Positions 34,935 through 46,811 of a stretch of DNA of 64,000 nucleotides are shown here, in pieces. Made by a program: the position numbers and the translations under genes. The stretch is taken from contig OX439012.1 of NCBI GenBank assembly GCA_949316495.1, positions 1,891,059 to 1,955,058 of the forward strand, given 5' to 3'. Under the pieces are notes generated by a model that ran no database searches, had not been told where the DNA came from, and saw only the letters and a list, made by a program, of their open reading frames with translations. The DNA is from Amphiduros pacificus (Eukaryota > Annelida > Polychaeta > Phyllodocida > Hesionidae). How positions within the stretch are numbered: the stretch's first letter is position 1; the number at the start of each line of letters is the position of its first letter.

Positions 34935-34974
34935 ATATAAATATCCCCTTTGATTGATTTGATTGATTGATTGA

Positions 34975-35235
34975 GTGGGATCAGCAGTGCCAGTGGGATC
35001 AGCAGTGTTAGTGGGATCGGCAGTGTTAGTGGGATTGGCAGTGTTAATGGGATCAGCAGTGTCAGTGGGATCGGCAGTGTTAGTGGGATCGGCAGTGTTA
35101 GTGAGATCGGCATCGGCAGTGTCAGTGGGATCGGCAGTGTTAGTGGGATCAGCAGTGTTAGTGGGATCAGCAGTGTTAGTGGGATCGGCAGTGTCAGTGG
35201 GATCGGCAGTGTTAGTGGGATCGGCAGTGTTAGTG
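34975..35235. repeat. 18-bp minisatellite, right part (about 14 copies)
   Basis: Continuation of the array at 31790-32392 after the LINE. Same GTGGGATCAGCAGTGTTA unit and variants, with one shortened unit near 35105 (GATCGGCATCGGCAG). Confidence 0.95.
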
Positions 35236-35603
35236 TTCACTGAGCTCATATCAACCAGTTGCTTTCTGAGGAAATTGAAAATTGTTTTGAGATCATGAGA
35301 CATGCTCATTTAATTGATTGTATTGAGGCAATATCCATGGGCCTACATATTTACATTGGGTTCTTGTGCATTTGAAGACATTGCCAATGAGAAAAAAAAG
35401 AAACTAATTAAAATATTGCATGCAAGAAGATTTTAAAGAACCTGGATAAAGATGAATAGAATAGCTTGACCTCGACATAATATATTGGCATGGTCTGGAA
35501 AATGATATTCCAAGGTATAGCAGTAATTTGGCACAGCATCATGTAGCAGTTTTTTTTAAATGTTAACATGTGAACATAGAATGCATTATAATGTGGCATA
35601 AAA
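35236..35603. other. unique AT-rich sequence, nothing recognised
   Basis: Single-copy AT-rich DNA between two arrays. Confidence 0.6.
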
Positions 35604-35742
35604 CATGTGGTAGGGGGCATCATGTGGTAGGGGGCATCATGTGGTAGGGGGCATCATGTGGTAGGGGGCATCATGTGGTAGGGGGCATCATGTGGTAGGG
35701 CATCATGTGGTAGGGGGCATCATGTGGTAGGGGGCATGAAAC
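35604..35742. repeat. 17-bp minisatellite, about 8 copies
   Basis: The unit CATGTGGTAGGGGGCAT is near-perfect; one unit has a shortened G run. Confidence 0.9.
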
Positions 35743-37466
35743 ATGTGGTCTGAGGAGCATTTATTCTGAATTCCTAGATTCTGATAAGCGGCGTGAGATA
35801 TAATGCCACTGATAATATCTGTGGCGATGTTTGTCTCGGAGCTGATATGGAGCAGATGAAGAGTTTGTCTTGCCTCTGCCTTATGTTGCCATTATACCGA
35901 GGCCTTCAAGACATTGAACTGATACAAGCAAACAGCCACTTACCACCATGATTAATAGGCAAGGTCAAAATGGCAAAGTGTTGAAACTGTACACAAGTGA
36001 ACAGATTGGCCCAGGGGGGTCACCATCAAATGGAATTCTCTGAAAGATTGATTCTCGGGGAAGAGAAGTGCTGTTTTGTGGCACTTTGTTAACGGAAGTG
36101 TATCAAGTGATTGACCCATGTTGATTTGATAGGATCACCACCCCAGCGAGGAGCGATGTCAGATAGCAGTGACTCGCCGACTCATTGCCTTGCCCACTGC
36201 ACCCCGCAATTGTCAGCAGAAGGAACTAAGAAAAAAGCCACAATGCAATCACTGAGCCTGCTACTGCAGCCACTAAATCAGACAAGGCACCCGCAGAAAG
36301 TCATGTGACTAAAAAAAATGGTTTAATTAACTTGGGCACCTTATTGTACTAAATTGTAGACTGTGACACATGACCTTGCAGTGTGTGAAGCACACTAACA
36401 GTTTAGAACAATGGACGTACATGTAAACGTGTCATAGAAGTAATTGAAAGTTTGTGGAGAATTGCTGGGATATTTTGGGACAGGACTGAAACCACATATT
36501 CAGTTATATATATATCATTGAGGTTTCATTTTCACTTTATCCATAATGGATTGCCCTATCTCAGCTCATGCTTGTAGTGGATAACATTTGACCTTGACTA
36601 TTAGATGACATGGCTGTCGTGCCAAGAAGGTTTTAATCCAACTGACCTTCTGTCTGCTAAGTAATGCAATTTCCATTTGTTGATAGCTCTGTGAAATCCA
36701 TTTCATTTCAAAGACAGTCAGACTATTAGATAAGAAAATCCAATAACGCTAGTGACCGTAATCATTGTCTAACTCGGCTCTCCAATAATCCTATTCCCTT
36801 TGAAGGTCAAAACAACTTCAATTAACAAACACAAAAACCCCAATAAATCCACTTTGTACCATAAATTAAAGAAAAGAACATAGTCACATAAAATGCCTCT
36901 GTACTGCACACACCCATTGCTATGGAAATTGGCTCTGGTCAATATTTGCATAAATCACACCTACTATTTTGAGTGAGGCAAAATTATATAGTTTTAAACT
37001 ATGTTAGATATGTAAAGTCAATTATCTTAAACAGGTGATATATCTTTCACTATTTTTCCAATTGAGACGTATCAAATGTGTCAAAGAGTTAAGGATAAGC
37101 AAACTGTTCTTTATATTGTGGATGTCGACATTTACCATGAACAATAACCTTAAAGTTTGTGATTTACGGCATAAGCTGTGCTCTCCATCAGAACGCAGAC
37201 ATTCATGTCAGAGGTGACTTCAGCTCATGACAGTGCTCACAGGATTACTTGTTAGACTCAGTTGAAATATGATGTGGGTCAGAAGGTGACATCACAATGG
37301 TATGAGGCCCTCACGTTTCTGATAAGCTACAAAACACTCCGACCATGTGTGGGCATAGTAATTACTAAAATGTCCAAAGTTCAATGTTGTGTCATGTTAC
37401 ATCACTGTAGGATTCTTGTCTCACCTGCGACCTCAGTCTGCAAGAGGAAGGTAGAACTTCCCATCC
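35743..37466. other. unique sequence, no gene recognised
   Basis: About 1.7 kb of single-copy DNA. Near 36150-36330 two overlapping + frames give Ser/Lys/Ala-rich residues (MSDSSDSP, then TAATKSDKAPAESHV in another frame). They are reminiscent of a linker-histone tail but too short and unspliced to call. Nothing else is recognised. Confidence 0.5.
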
Positions 37467-37543
37467 ACCTGTCTGCCTGTCTGCCTGCCTGCTTGCCTGT
37501 CCGTCCGTCTGTTCGTCCGTCCGTCCGTCCGTCCGTCCGTCCA
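37467..37543. repeat. (CCGT)n / (CTGC)n tetranucleotide microsatellite
   Basis: CTGTCTGCCTG-type repeats grade into about ten CCGT units. Confidence 0.95.
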
Positions 37544-37597
37544 TCTGATATGCAACATTCAACCTTGAAGCTTGTTATAAATGTGTGTATCACAATG

Positions 37598-37735
37598 GTT
37601 TGTTTGTTTATTTGGGGTTTTACATCACTTTTATCATTATTTCAGTCATTTCATGATGAGACCTACTTTTAGCAGATATAGTGCTGCCTCACTGAATTGT
37701 CATGTCGCAGGTCCTTGTGAGTTTCTAGAATAGGA
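37598..37735 (-). mobile_element. SINE fragment, minus strand, copy B
   Basis: The AAAC-type tail (RC of 37598-37617) and a body containing ATGATGAGACCTACTT match copy A. The body then continues TAGTGCTGCCTCACTGAATTG. No clear tRNA head is retained. Confidence 0.65.
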
Positions 37736-37924
37736 GTGCATGGAACTTTGTGGCAGAAATACCAGAAGCACATAGTAGAAATAACTAAACCAGGATGTCA
37801 AGTCCACTGATCTGGTTTGGTCTTTCTCTCCCTTAACCGGGATTTAGTTTTCTTATGGTGCTAAGTATATTTTATCAGCATTGACAATGGAATTGCAAAT
37901 CATTCTATCCCTGAAATATGAACA

Positions 37925-38215
37925 TCTTGAGGTAACTTTGACCTTGACCTTGCTACAATGACCTGGGCTATTTCTCAGCAACTGTTATTAGGAGTTGCTT
38001 CATATTCGGCATGTGTGATCATCTTAGAGGGAAGATTTGTGATGCCATGTTAATTGGACTTTTAACCCATGACATTACCACAATTACCTGGACCGAAAGA
38101 TTTGTATCTCAACAGCCATAAATAAGCTTGTATAGCGTATATTTGATCATCTTAAGGGATAGGTGTGTATTTTAGTCTCTTGACCTTGCTACAGTGACCT
38201 TGACTTATCAGTAAC
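37925..38215. repeat. diverged tandem copies of a GACCTTG-rich interspersed repeat
   Basis: Two to three diverged copies of a unit of roughly 125 bp: GACCTTGCTACA(A/G)TGACCT, then CTCAGCAACTG or CTCAACAGCC, then TGATCATCTTA(A/G)(A/G)GG. A further weak match is at about 46935-47020 (GACCTTAGTGCAGTGATCTT, then CTCAGCAACC). A dispersed repeat of unknown class. Confidence 0.5.
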
Positions 38216-38313
38216 AATATCACAAGGTAATTTCTGTGATGGGGGACAGGACGCTCCTGAGGAGATAGACAAGTTCAACATAATTCCTTTTGTTTTTGGT
38301 TGTGGCTGTGACG

Positions 38314-38825
38314 GTGGCTGGTACATATATGGCGGTGGCTGGTACATATATGGCGGTGGCTGGTACATATATGGCGGTGGCTGGTACATATATGGTGGTG
38401 GCTGGTACATATATGGCGGTGGCTGGTACATATATGGCGGTGGCTGGTACATATATGGCGGTGGCTGGTACATATATGGTGGTGGCTGGTACATATATGG
38501 CGGTGGCTGGTACATATATGGCGGTGGCTGGTACATATATGGCGGTGGCTGGTACATATATGGCGGTGGCTGGTACATATATGGTGGTGGCTGGTACATA
38601 TATGGCGGTGGCTGGTACATATATGGTGGTGGCTGGTACATATATGGAGGTGGCTGGTACATATATGGTGGTGGCTGGTACATATATGGCGGTGGCTGGT
38701 ACATATATGGAGGTGGCTGGTACATATATGGAGGTGGCTGGTACATATATGGCGGTGGCTGGTACATATATGGAGGTGGCTGGTACATATATGGCGGTGG
38801 CTGGTACATATATGGAGGTGGCTGG
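38314..38825. repeat. 21-bp minisatellite, about 24 copies
   Basis: The unit GGCTGGTACATATATGGCGG plus T. Essentially the only variable base is the one after ATATATGG (C, T or A). The frame GGGWYIY on + and the frame YMYQPPP on - are both unaffected by this variation, since it falls in a third codon position of Gly or Pro. The minus frame has 206 codons from an ATG. The + frame has no ATG but is open upstream to about 38176. A glycine/tyrosine- or proline-rich structural protein is conceivable, but there is no supported splice site or homology. Confidence 0.9.
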
Positions 38826-40025
38826 AAGGGCTGAGCAGATCACTCAGCAGTACAGTAACCAGACAGCAGGTCACCCCCCTCCCCTCCCTCCCCTCCCTCG
38901 TCTCCATGTCACACACCATCAAACTGATGACCTTTGTGTCAGAATCATGTAAAGGTGATGACAGGTTGATAAGGAACACATGAAGGACACTATCTGTTAT
39001 CCAGCATGACAAGGAGTAATGCTGGTATGCTTCAAAATCTTCTGGAACTCTCCACCACGGTCTGAACACAACAGCACTCAAGCTCGACCTAAAGCAATAT
39101 CACATCACTGAATATTTCTTACTTGTTCAAAGTCAATACTAACTGTCATTTTCAAAAGCAAGATTCAAAACCAAATACAAATTTGAATCACATAAATCCA
39201 GCCTAAAGCAGGGTGTTGATGCAGACACTTATTTTGCGTGCCTCAGCATGTTGTGGTATATTGGTGCCGCTCTCTGCTGTATTGTATGTGCTCCACACTG
39301 GGATGTATATATCCTGAACCTTCAGTGTCTTGTATTGGTTCAGGGCTTGATATATGGCCAGATTCCAGTTCTAAACAATAGTCTTCTATCTTGCCACCAG
39401 ATGGCATTGTGATCAAGGAATTCCTAACCCCTTGCATGCCATATCTTAGGGTTTTACCATTCAACGATATTGATTTGTATAGTTAAATTTCCTTATAACA
39501 TTAAATTCTACATTTTCATTAAGATATTCGCATAAAGAATAGACAAATATTTCTTTAAAATGTATTTTCCCCAAAATTTTAGTTTTATATAAAAATGAAA
39601 AATGTGCCATACATTTGAAATTTGGACGTGATGTGTTAACCTCCATGAGAAGGCAGGAGTCTGGGCCAGCGTCTGAGTTCTGAATGACCTCTAATCGCCC
39701 GGGGCTCGGCTTAGCATTCTGATCGCCTTTTGGCTTTTAAAGCTCACTCTCAAATTCCTGGATATTTGTGTGAAAACACTTTAAAATCTTGGAACCGTGT
39801 AGGTGAGAAAAAGTGATCAGTCATTTCGTATGAAAGGAAGCGTTGGCTCTTAGTCATAGGACGGCAACTTCTGATACATGATGAAGTCTGATCAGAACAT
39901 AAAGACACATAGCAAAGTGGCAGTGAAAGGGTTAAATATGGCATCTTGCACTTGCATGATAGCTCTTTATTCAAGAATTGTGATTTTGTGTTTTTAACAT
40001 TTGGAGTGAATGTTTAGAATAACTG
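38826..40025. other. unique sequence with a C-rich tract, no gene recognised
   Basis: Single-copy DNA. A homopyrimidine CCCCTCCCTCCCCTCCCTC tract lies at about 38873-38900. Short minus-strand frames have no recognisable domain. Confidence 0.55.
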
Positions 40026-40989
40026 AGGGGACATTTGGGTCTGGCCTGTGGATCTGGTGGGGTATATCTGACTGAGGGGACATTTGGGTCTGGCCGGTGG
40101 GTCTGGTGGGGTGGGGTACGTCTGACTGAGGGGACATTTGGGTCTGACCTGTGGGTCTGGTGGGGTGAGGTACATCTGACTGAGGGGACATTTGGGTCTG
40201 GCCGGTGGGTCTGGTGGGGTGAGGTACATCTGACTGAGGGGACATTTGGGTCTGGCCTGTGGGTCTGGTGGGGTGGGGTACGTCTGACTGAGGGGACATT
40301 TGGGTCTGGCCGGTGGGTCTGGTGGGGTGAGGTACATCTGACTGAGGGACATTTGGGTCTGGCCTGTGGGTCTGGTGGGGTGGGGTACGTCTGACTGAGG
40401 GTACGTCTGACTGAGGGGACATTTGGGTCTGGCCGGTGGGTCTGGTGGGGTGAGGTACATCTGACTGAGGGACATTTGGGTCTGGCCTGTGGGTCTGGTG
40501 GGGTGGGGTACGTCTGACTGAGGGGACATTTGGGTCTGGCCTGTGGGTCTGGCGGGGTGGGGTACGTCTGACTGCGGGGATATTTGGGTCTGGCCGGTGG
40601 CTCTGGCGGGGTGAGGTACATCTGACTGAGGGGACATTTGGGTCTGACCGGTGGGTCTGGCAGGGTGAGGTACATCTGACTGAGGGGACATTTGGGTCTG
40701 GCCGGTGGCTCTGGCAGGGTGGGGTACGTCAGACTGAGGGGACATTTGGGTCTGACCGGTGGGTCTGGCGGGGTGGGGTACGTCAGACTGAGGGGACATT
40801 TGGGTCTGGCCGGTGGCTCTGGCGGGGTGGGGTACGTCAGACTGAGGGGACATTTGGGTCTGACCGGTGGGTCTGGCAGGGTGGGGTACGTCTGACTGAG
40901 GGGACATTTGGGTCTGGCCTGTGGGTCTGGTGGGGTGAGGTACGTCTGACTGAGGGGACATTTGGGTCTGGCCTGTGGGTCTGGCAGGT
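40026..40989. repeat. 54-bp G-rich minisatellite, about 18 copies
   Basis: The unit GGGGACATTTGGGTCTGGCC, then GGTGGGTCTGGCGGGG, then TACGTCTGACTGA. Variants are GGCC/GACC, TGTGGGT/GGTGGCT, GGTGAGG/GGTGGGG and a few one- or few-base losses. The + strand is G-rich. Long proline-rich minus-strand frames (up to 368 codons, RPKCPLS-type periods) are artefacts of the unit. Confidence 0.95.
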
Positions 40990-41073
40990 CCATTTGTTGA
41001 AGATCCAGTCTATAATGTGCAGAAAATCTTTGTAAATCTGTGCCCAGGGAGGCTGTCATGTTGAGGACCTGGG

Positions 41074-41160
41074 ACACTATATCTGCTACAAGTAGGTCTC
41101 ATCACGAAATGACTGAAATAATATTGAAAGTGATGTAAAACCCCGAACAAACAAACAAAT
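41074..41160 (+). mobile_element. SINE 3' fragment, plus strand, copy C
   Basis: CTACAAGTAGGTCTCATCAC, AAATGACTGAAATAAT and a tail of AACAAACAAACAAA match the 3' part of copy A in the opposite orientation. It starts about 85 bp after the 54-bp array and is truncated at the 5' side. Confidence 0.7.
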
Positions 41161-41651
41161 ATGTTGATGAGGTCATGTCTCAGCAGGATTTTGGATATTG
41201 GCAGGATATTGTTTTTGCAGAGTTAACATGTAGATGTAGATATATATTGTTTTCCAACTGCCCTCATGAGCAGTATTTGCACCACTTGCACCTGTGGATT
41301 ATAATCTTTAAAAGCAAGTATGAGTCCGACTTTGTTGTTTGTTTCTGATTGGCATGATGAATATAATCTATCAGCAATATTTCTTGTTACACCAGGTGCA
41401 GTTCATTTGATGGTTTATGTAATGAGATCACTCATTTGTGCAGAGTAATCTTACACAGCAGTAAAGAAAACACCAAGTCACACAAAGATATTATTTCTGC
41501 CTTTTATACCAGTCCAGTGTATATAAAGTATGTCAGCTGCTTGGTTGGTAGAATTGTGTACATTTGTCTCCCAGTTGTTGGAATAATGTACACAGGTAAG
41601 ATATTTATGTTGCAGTGGAAAGAAAATGGTGAACACTACATGATCCCAGCT
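41161..41651. other. unique sequence, nothing recognised
   Basis: Single-copy DNA. A 76-codon + frame (41436-41666) has no recognisable domain and runs into the next array. Confidence 0.55.
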
Positions 41652-42206
41652 AGTAGTGTTACATGAGAAATAAAACCTGGGACTGTGGAGGCCTCCTGAC
41701 TAACAGAGTTACATGAGAACTAAAACCTGGGACTGTGGAGGCCTCCTGACTAACAGAGTTACATGAGAAATAAAACCTGGGACTGTGAAGGCCTCCTGAC
41801 TAACAGAGTTACATGAGAACTAAAACCTGGGACTGTGGAGGCCTCCTGACTAACAGAGTTACATGAGAAATAAAACCTGGGACTGTGAAGGCCTCCTGAC
41901 TAACAGAGTTACATGAGAAATAAAACCTGGGACTGTGGAGGCCTCCTGACTAACAGAGTTACATGAGAAATAAAACCTGGGACTGTGGAGGCCTCCTGAC
42001 TAACAGAGTTACATGAGAAATAAAACCTGGGACTGTGAAGGCCTCCTGACTAACAGAGTTACATGAGAAATAAAACCTGGGACTGTGGAGGCCTCCTGAC
42101 TAACAGAGTTACATGAGAAATAAAACCTGGGACTGTGGAGGCCTCCTGACTAACAGAGTTACATGAGAAATAAAACCTGGGACTGTGGAGGCCTCCTGAC
42201 TAACAT
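41652..42206. repeat. 50-bp minisatellite, about 11 copies
   Basis: The unit is GAGTTACATGAGAAATAAAA, CCTGGGACTGTGG, AGGCCTCCTGACTAACA. Unit length is constant. It passes directly into the 37-bp array, with which it shares GAGTTACATGAGAA and GGCCTC. Confidence 0.95.
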
Positions 42207-42853
42207 AGTGATATGAGAAGGCCTCTGTGAACCCAGCCAGCAGAGTTACATGGGAAGGCCTCTGTGAACCCAGCCAGCAGAGTTACATGAGAAGGCCTCT
42301 GTGAACCCAGCTAGCAGATTTACATGAGAAGGCCCCTGTGAACCCAACTAGCAGAGTTACATGGGAAGGCCTCTGTGAACCCAGCCAGCAGAGTTACATG
42401 AGAAGGCCTCTGTGAACCCAGCTAGCAGAGTTACATGTGAAGGGCTCTGTGAACCCAGCTAGCAGAGTTACATGAGAAGGCCTCTGTGAATCCAGCTAGC
42501 AGAGTTACATGGGAAGGCCTCTGTGAACCCAGCTAGCAGAGTTACATGAGAAGGCCTCTGTGAACCCAGCTAGCAGAGGTACATGGGAAGGCCTCTGTGA
42601 ACCCAGCTAGCAGAGTTACATGTGAAGGGCTCTGTGAACCCAGCTAGCAGAGTTACATGAGAAGGCCTCTGTGAACCCAGCTAGTAGAGTTACATGAGAA
42701 GGCCTCTGTGAACCCAGCTAGCAGAGTTACATGTGAAGGGCTCTGTGAACCCAGCTAGCAGAGTTACATGTGAAGGGCTCTGTGAACCCAGCTAGCAGAG
42801 GTACATGGGAAGGCCTCTGTGAACCCAGCTAGCAAAGTTACATGAGAAAGTAG
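42207..42853. repeat. 37-bp minisatellite, about 17 copies
   Basis: The unit is GAGAAGGCCTCTGTGAACCC, AGCTAGCAGAGTTACAT. Variants are GTGAAGGGCTC, GGGAAGGCC and CAGCCAGC. The right edge returns to AGAAATAAAAGCTGGGA, a trace of the 50-bp unit, so the 37-bp array seems to sit inside an older 50-bp array. Confidence 0.95.
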
Positions 42854-44083
42854 AGAAATAAAAGCTGGGAGTTGCCTGCATATGATGGATGAGGCTGGGG
42901 CCACTTCTTTGTTGACACCGGATCAAAGGTGGATAAGCAGTAAATCAGCCCGGTGGAGGTATGAAATATGACCGGCTCTATGCCACCCATCTGCTTCATT
43001 TATCATTCCTCTTTTGTTAGACCAGGTTTGATTGCTGCTGCTACATTTTTATGTAAAGAAAATTATGTATGATCTAAACCAGAGAGAATATACTGCAGAA
43101 TATGTTGTCAGGAGTCTATAAGTTCTCCCTAGAAAATAAAGGATTCTTCTGAACCGAAAAAAACTATCAATTAATTTGAAGCATGCTGAGATAAAGGCAG
43201 TCGCAGGATGCCATGTGTGATAACAGCGAGCTAATCTAACTGCTTGCCCTTAACAATACATCGTCATATCTAAATATTTCCTCCAGAAATGATCGTTGCG
43301 ATGCTATCTTTAACAGGATTATTTGCATTATACAATGTAGTTTCATGTGCATTTTCTCTGAATTATCATAATATAGTTTAAATATAAAGTCAATTTGAAA
43401 AGAACCTAAATAGCGTAGTTAATTCATGTTTATGATGAATCGCAGATATTTGGAGACCATATGAGTGGTAATAGTATACGTTGGTCTCTAGCACAGCCAT
43501 GCTCAGGTCTGACCGAGATGTGCTGAATCCAAAATGAGGCTCATCAGCGATATCACTGTCCGCCGGAGACAGCAAGATTTTATTCCAGGTCATAGGTTAC
43601 CAACGGAAGGACTATCTTTTCAGAACAATCCTGACATTTATCACCAGAGCTTCTGGTCTGAATGAATAAGCCGTTTTTTTAGTGTATACTGCAAATCTCA
43701 TAGTAGTTTTTTCTAAGCGTTTAGTATTGCAGGTCTTTCAAATACTTTGGTGTCACTCTTCATGTTTGACTCTTTGCTCCAGTTATGAAGATCAATAAAG
43801 AATTTTATATTGATTATATTTATCCCAATTATCAGTATCTATTTGACATTAAAGTTTTAATAATTTTCAAGCATTTATTTACAATAATTCTGATATTAGA
43901 ATGGAGTGGAATATTGGTGGAGCTGGGGAGTCCACCTGGTGGCCGGCATATCCATTACGTTCTCATTGTCAGCTTTGTGTGCTTCCCAGCTTTATTTGGC
44001 AACCAGGTGGCAGCAGTGTATGGTTTAGATACCAATGTTCCTTTTGCATGGCAGCATTATCATTCTTTGTCTTATATTTTCAG
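42854..44083. other. intron sequence upstream of the Kazal exon
   Basis: AT-rich single-copy DNA ending in a good polypyrimidine tract and acceptor (TTCTTTGTCTTATATTTTCAG, ending 44083). The + frames overlapping 43785-44185 are not in the phase of the exon and are shadows. Confidence 0.6.
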
Positions 44084-44181
44084 CTCCATGTGAGAGAAAG
44101 TTTTGTGCATTCGGAGCAAGATGCCTCGTCAATGAAGCAACCAAGCGAGCAGAGTGCAAATGTTTGGAGAAATGCTCACAG
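44084..44181 (+). CDS. exon: N-terminal half of a follistatin/Kazal module (agrin-like)
   Basis: 98 bp between an acceptor (TATATTTTCAG) and a donor (CAG|GTAATA). It enters in phase 1 (two bases of a split codon) and leaves in phase 0. It encodes 32 residues with six cysteines spaced C-x4-C-x5-C-x10-C-x1-C-x3-C and the PCERKFCAFGARC stretch. This is the follistatin (FOLN) half of a follistatin-Kazal domain as found in agrin, tomoregulin and follistatin-like proteins. It joins in frame with the exon at 47889 to give the full domain. Such domains are extracellular, disulphide-bonded and often bind growth factors or inhibit proteases. The downstream intron fills with the 28-bp array 45 bp after the donor. 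Agrin is my first choice of gene; one domain does not prove it. Confidence 0.85.
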
Positions 44182-44225
44182 GTAATATTAAAAATATACA
44201 TATAGAAATATAGATTTACACAGCT

Positions 44226-46811
44226 TCATACCAGACTTGGTTCCCTGATACCAGACTAGGTCCACTGATACCAGACTAGGTCCCCTCATAGCACCATACC
44301 ACACTAGGTCCCCTCATAGCACCATACCACACTAGGTCCCCTCATAGCACCATACCACACTAGGTCCCCTCATAGCACCATACCAGACTAGGTCCCCTCA
44401 TAGCACCATACCACACTAGGTCCCCTCATAGCACCATACCACACTAGGTCCACTCATACCACCATACCACACTAAGTCCCCTCATAGCAACATACCACAC
44501 TAGGTCCACTCATACCACCATACCACACTAGGTCCACTCATAGCACCATACCACACTAGGTCAGCTCATACCACCATACCACACTAGGTCCCCTCATAGC
44601 AACATACCACACTAGGTCCACTCATAGCACCATACCACACTAGGTCCACTCATACCACCATACCACACTAGGTCCCCTCATAGCACCATACCACACTAGG
44701 TCCCCTCATAGCAACATACCACACTAGGTCCCCTCATACCACCATACCACACTAGGTCCACTCATAGCAACATACCACACTAGGTCCCCTCATAGCAACA
44801 TACCACACTAGGTCCACTCATACCACCATACCACACTAAGTCCCCTCATAGCACCATGCCACACTAGGTCCCCTCATAGCACCATACCACACTAGGTCCC
44901 CTCATACCACCATGCCACACTAGGTCCACTCATAGCACCATACCACACTAGGTCCCCTCATACCACCATACCACACTAGGTCCACTCATAGCACCATACC
45001 ACACTAGGTCCACTCATAGCACCATACCACACTAGGTCCACTCATAGCACCATACCACACTAGGTCCACTCATAGCACCATACCACACTAGGTCCCCTCG
45101 TAGCACCATACCACACCAGGTCCCCTCATAACACCATACCACACTAGGTCCCCTCATAGCACCATGCCACACTAGGTCCCCTCATAGCACCATACCACAC
45201 TAAGTCCCCTCATACCACCATGCCACACTAGGTCCACTCATAGCACCATACCACACTAGGTCCCCTCATACCACCATGCCACACTAGGTCCACTCATAGC
45301 ACCATACCACGCTAGGTCCCCTCATACCACCATACCACACTAGGTCCACTCATAGCACCATACCACACTAGGTCCACTCATAGCACCATACCACACTAGG
45401 TCCCCTCATAGCAACATACCACACTAGGTCCCCTCATACCACCATACCACACTAGTTCCCCTCATAGCACCATACCACACTAGTTCCCCTCATAGCACCA
45501 TACCACACTAGGTCCCCTCATAGCACCATACCACACTAGGTCCACTCATAGCACCATACCACACTAGGTCCCCTCGTAGCACCATACCACACCAGGTCCC
45601 CTCATAACACCATACCACACTAGGTCCCCTCATAGCACCATGCCACACTAGGTCCCCTCATAGCACCATACCACACTAGGTCCCCTCATACCACCATGCC
45701 ACACTAGGTCCACTCATAGCACCATACCACACTAGGTCCCCTCATACCACCATACCACACTAGGTCCACTCATAGCACCATACCACACTAGGTCCCCTCA
45801 TACCACCATACCACACTAGGTCCACTCATAGCACCATACCACACTAGGTCCCCTCATACCACCATACCACACTAAGTCCCCTCATAGCACCATACCACAC
45901 TATGTCCCCTCATACCACCATGCCACACTAGGTCCACTCATAGCACCATACCACACTAGGTCCCCTCATACCACCATACCACACTAGTTCCCCTCATAGC
46001 ACCATACCACACTAGGTCCCCTCATAGCACCATACCACACTAGGTCCACTCATAGCACCATACCACACTAAGTCCCCTCATAGCACCATACCACACTAGG
46101 TCCACTCATAGCACCGTACCACACTAGGTCCACTCATAGCACCATACCACACTAGGTCCCCTCATACCACCATACCACACTAGGTCCACTCATAGCACCA
46201 TACCACACTAGGTCCCCTCATACCACCATACCACACTAGGTCCACTCATAGCACCATACCACACTAGGTCCCCTCATACCACCATACCACACTAAGTCCC
46301 CTCATAGGACCATACCACACTAAGTCCCCTCATAGCACCATACGACACTAGGTCCACTCATAGCACCGTACCACACTAGGTCCCCTCATAGCACCATACC
46401 ACACTAGGTCCCCTCATAGCACCATACCACACTAGGTCCCCTCATACCACCATGCCACACTAGGTCCCCTCATAGCACCATACCACACCATGTCCCCTCA
46501 TACCACCATACCACACTAAGTCCCCTCATAGCACCATACCACACTAGGTCCCCTCATACCACCATGCCACACTAGGTCCACTCATAGGACCAAACCACAC
46601 TAGGTCCCCTCATACCACCATACCACACTAGTTCCCCTCATAGCACCATACCACACTAGGTCCCCTCATAGCACCATACCACACTAGGTCCCCTCATAGC
46701 ACCATACCACACTAGGTCCACTCATAGGACCAAACCACACTAGGTCCGCTCATAGCACCGTACCACACTAGGTCCCCTCATAGCACCATACCACACTAGG
46801 TCCACTCATAA
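44226..46811. repeat. 28-bp minisatellite, about 92 copies, in the Kazal intron
   Basis: The unit GCACCATACCACACTAGGTC plus CCCTCATA. Variants are CCACC for GCACC, CAACATACC, CACTC for CCCTC, and CTAAGTC. A 17-unit block (476 bp) is duplicated: CCCTCGTAGC with CACACCAGG occurs at 45095 and again at 45571. It occupies most of the 3.7-kb intron between the two Kazal exons. Confidence 0.95.

Larger units (their letters stand above)
32393..34974 (+). mobile_element. 5'-truncated L2-type LINE inside the 18-bp minisatellite
   Basis: 2.58 kb retaining the C-terminal end of the apurinic endonuclease, the whole reverse transcriptase, the 3' UTR with a stem-loop and a (TTGA)n-like tail. The 5' part is missing, as is usual for target-primed reverse transcription. 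The 4-5 bp GTGG/AGTGG at both edges restores the 18-bp register when the LINE is removed, so it is a plausible target duplication. L2/CR1-group assignment rests on the PTHKDGRTLDL and [13 protein letters not shown] motifs, the GCGCTATATAAAT 3' end and the tail. It cannot be autonomous, having no complete endonuclease and a frameshift near 33221. Confidence 0.9.

Noticed and set aside
36111-36330. Possible linker-histone-like tail
   Set aside because: Only short Lys/Ala/Ser-rich pieces in two frames; no globular domain or splice sites.
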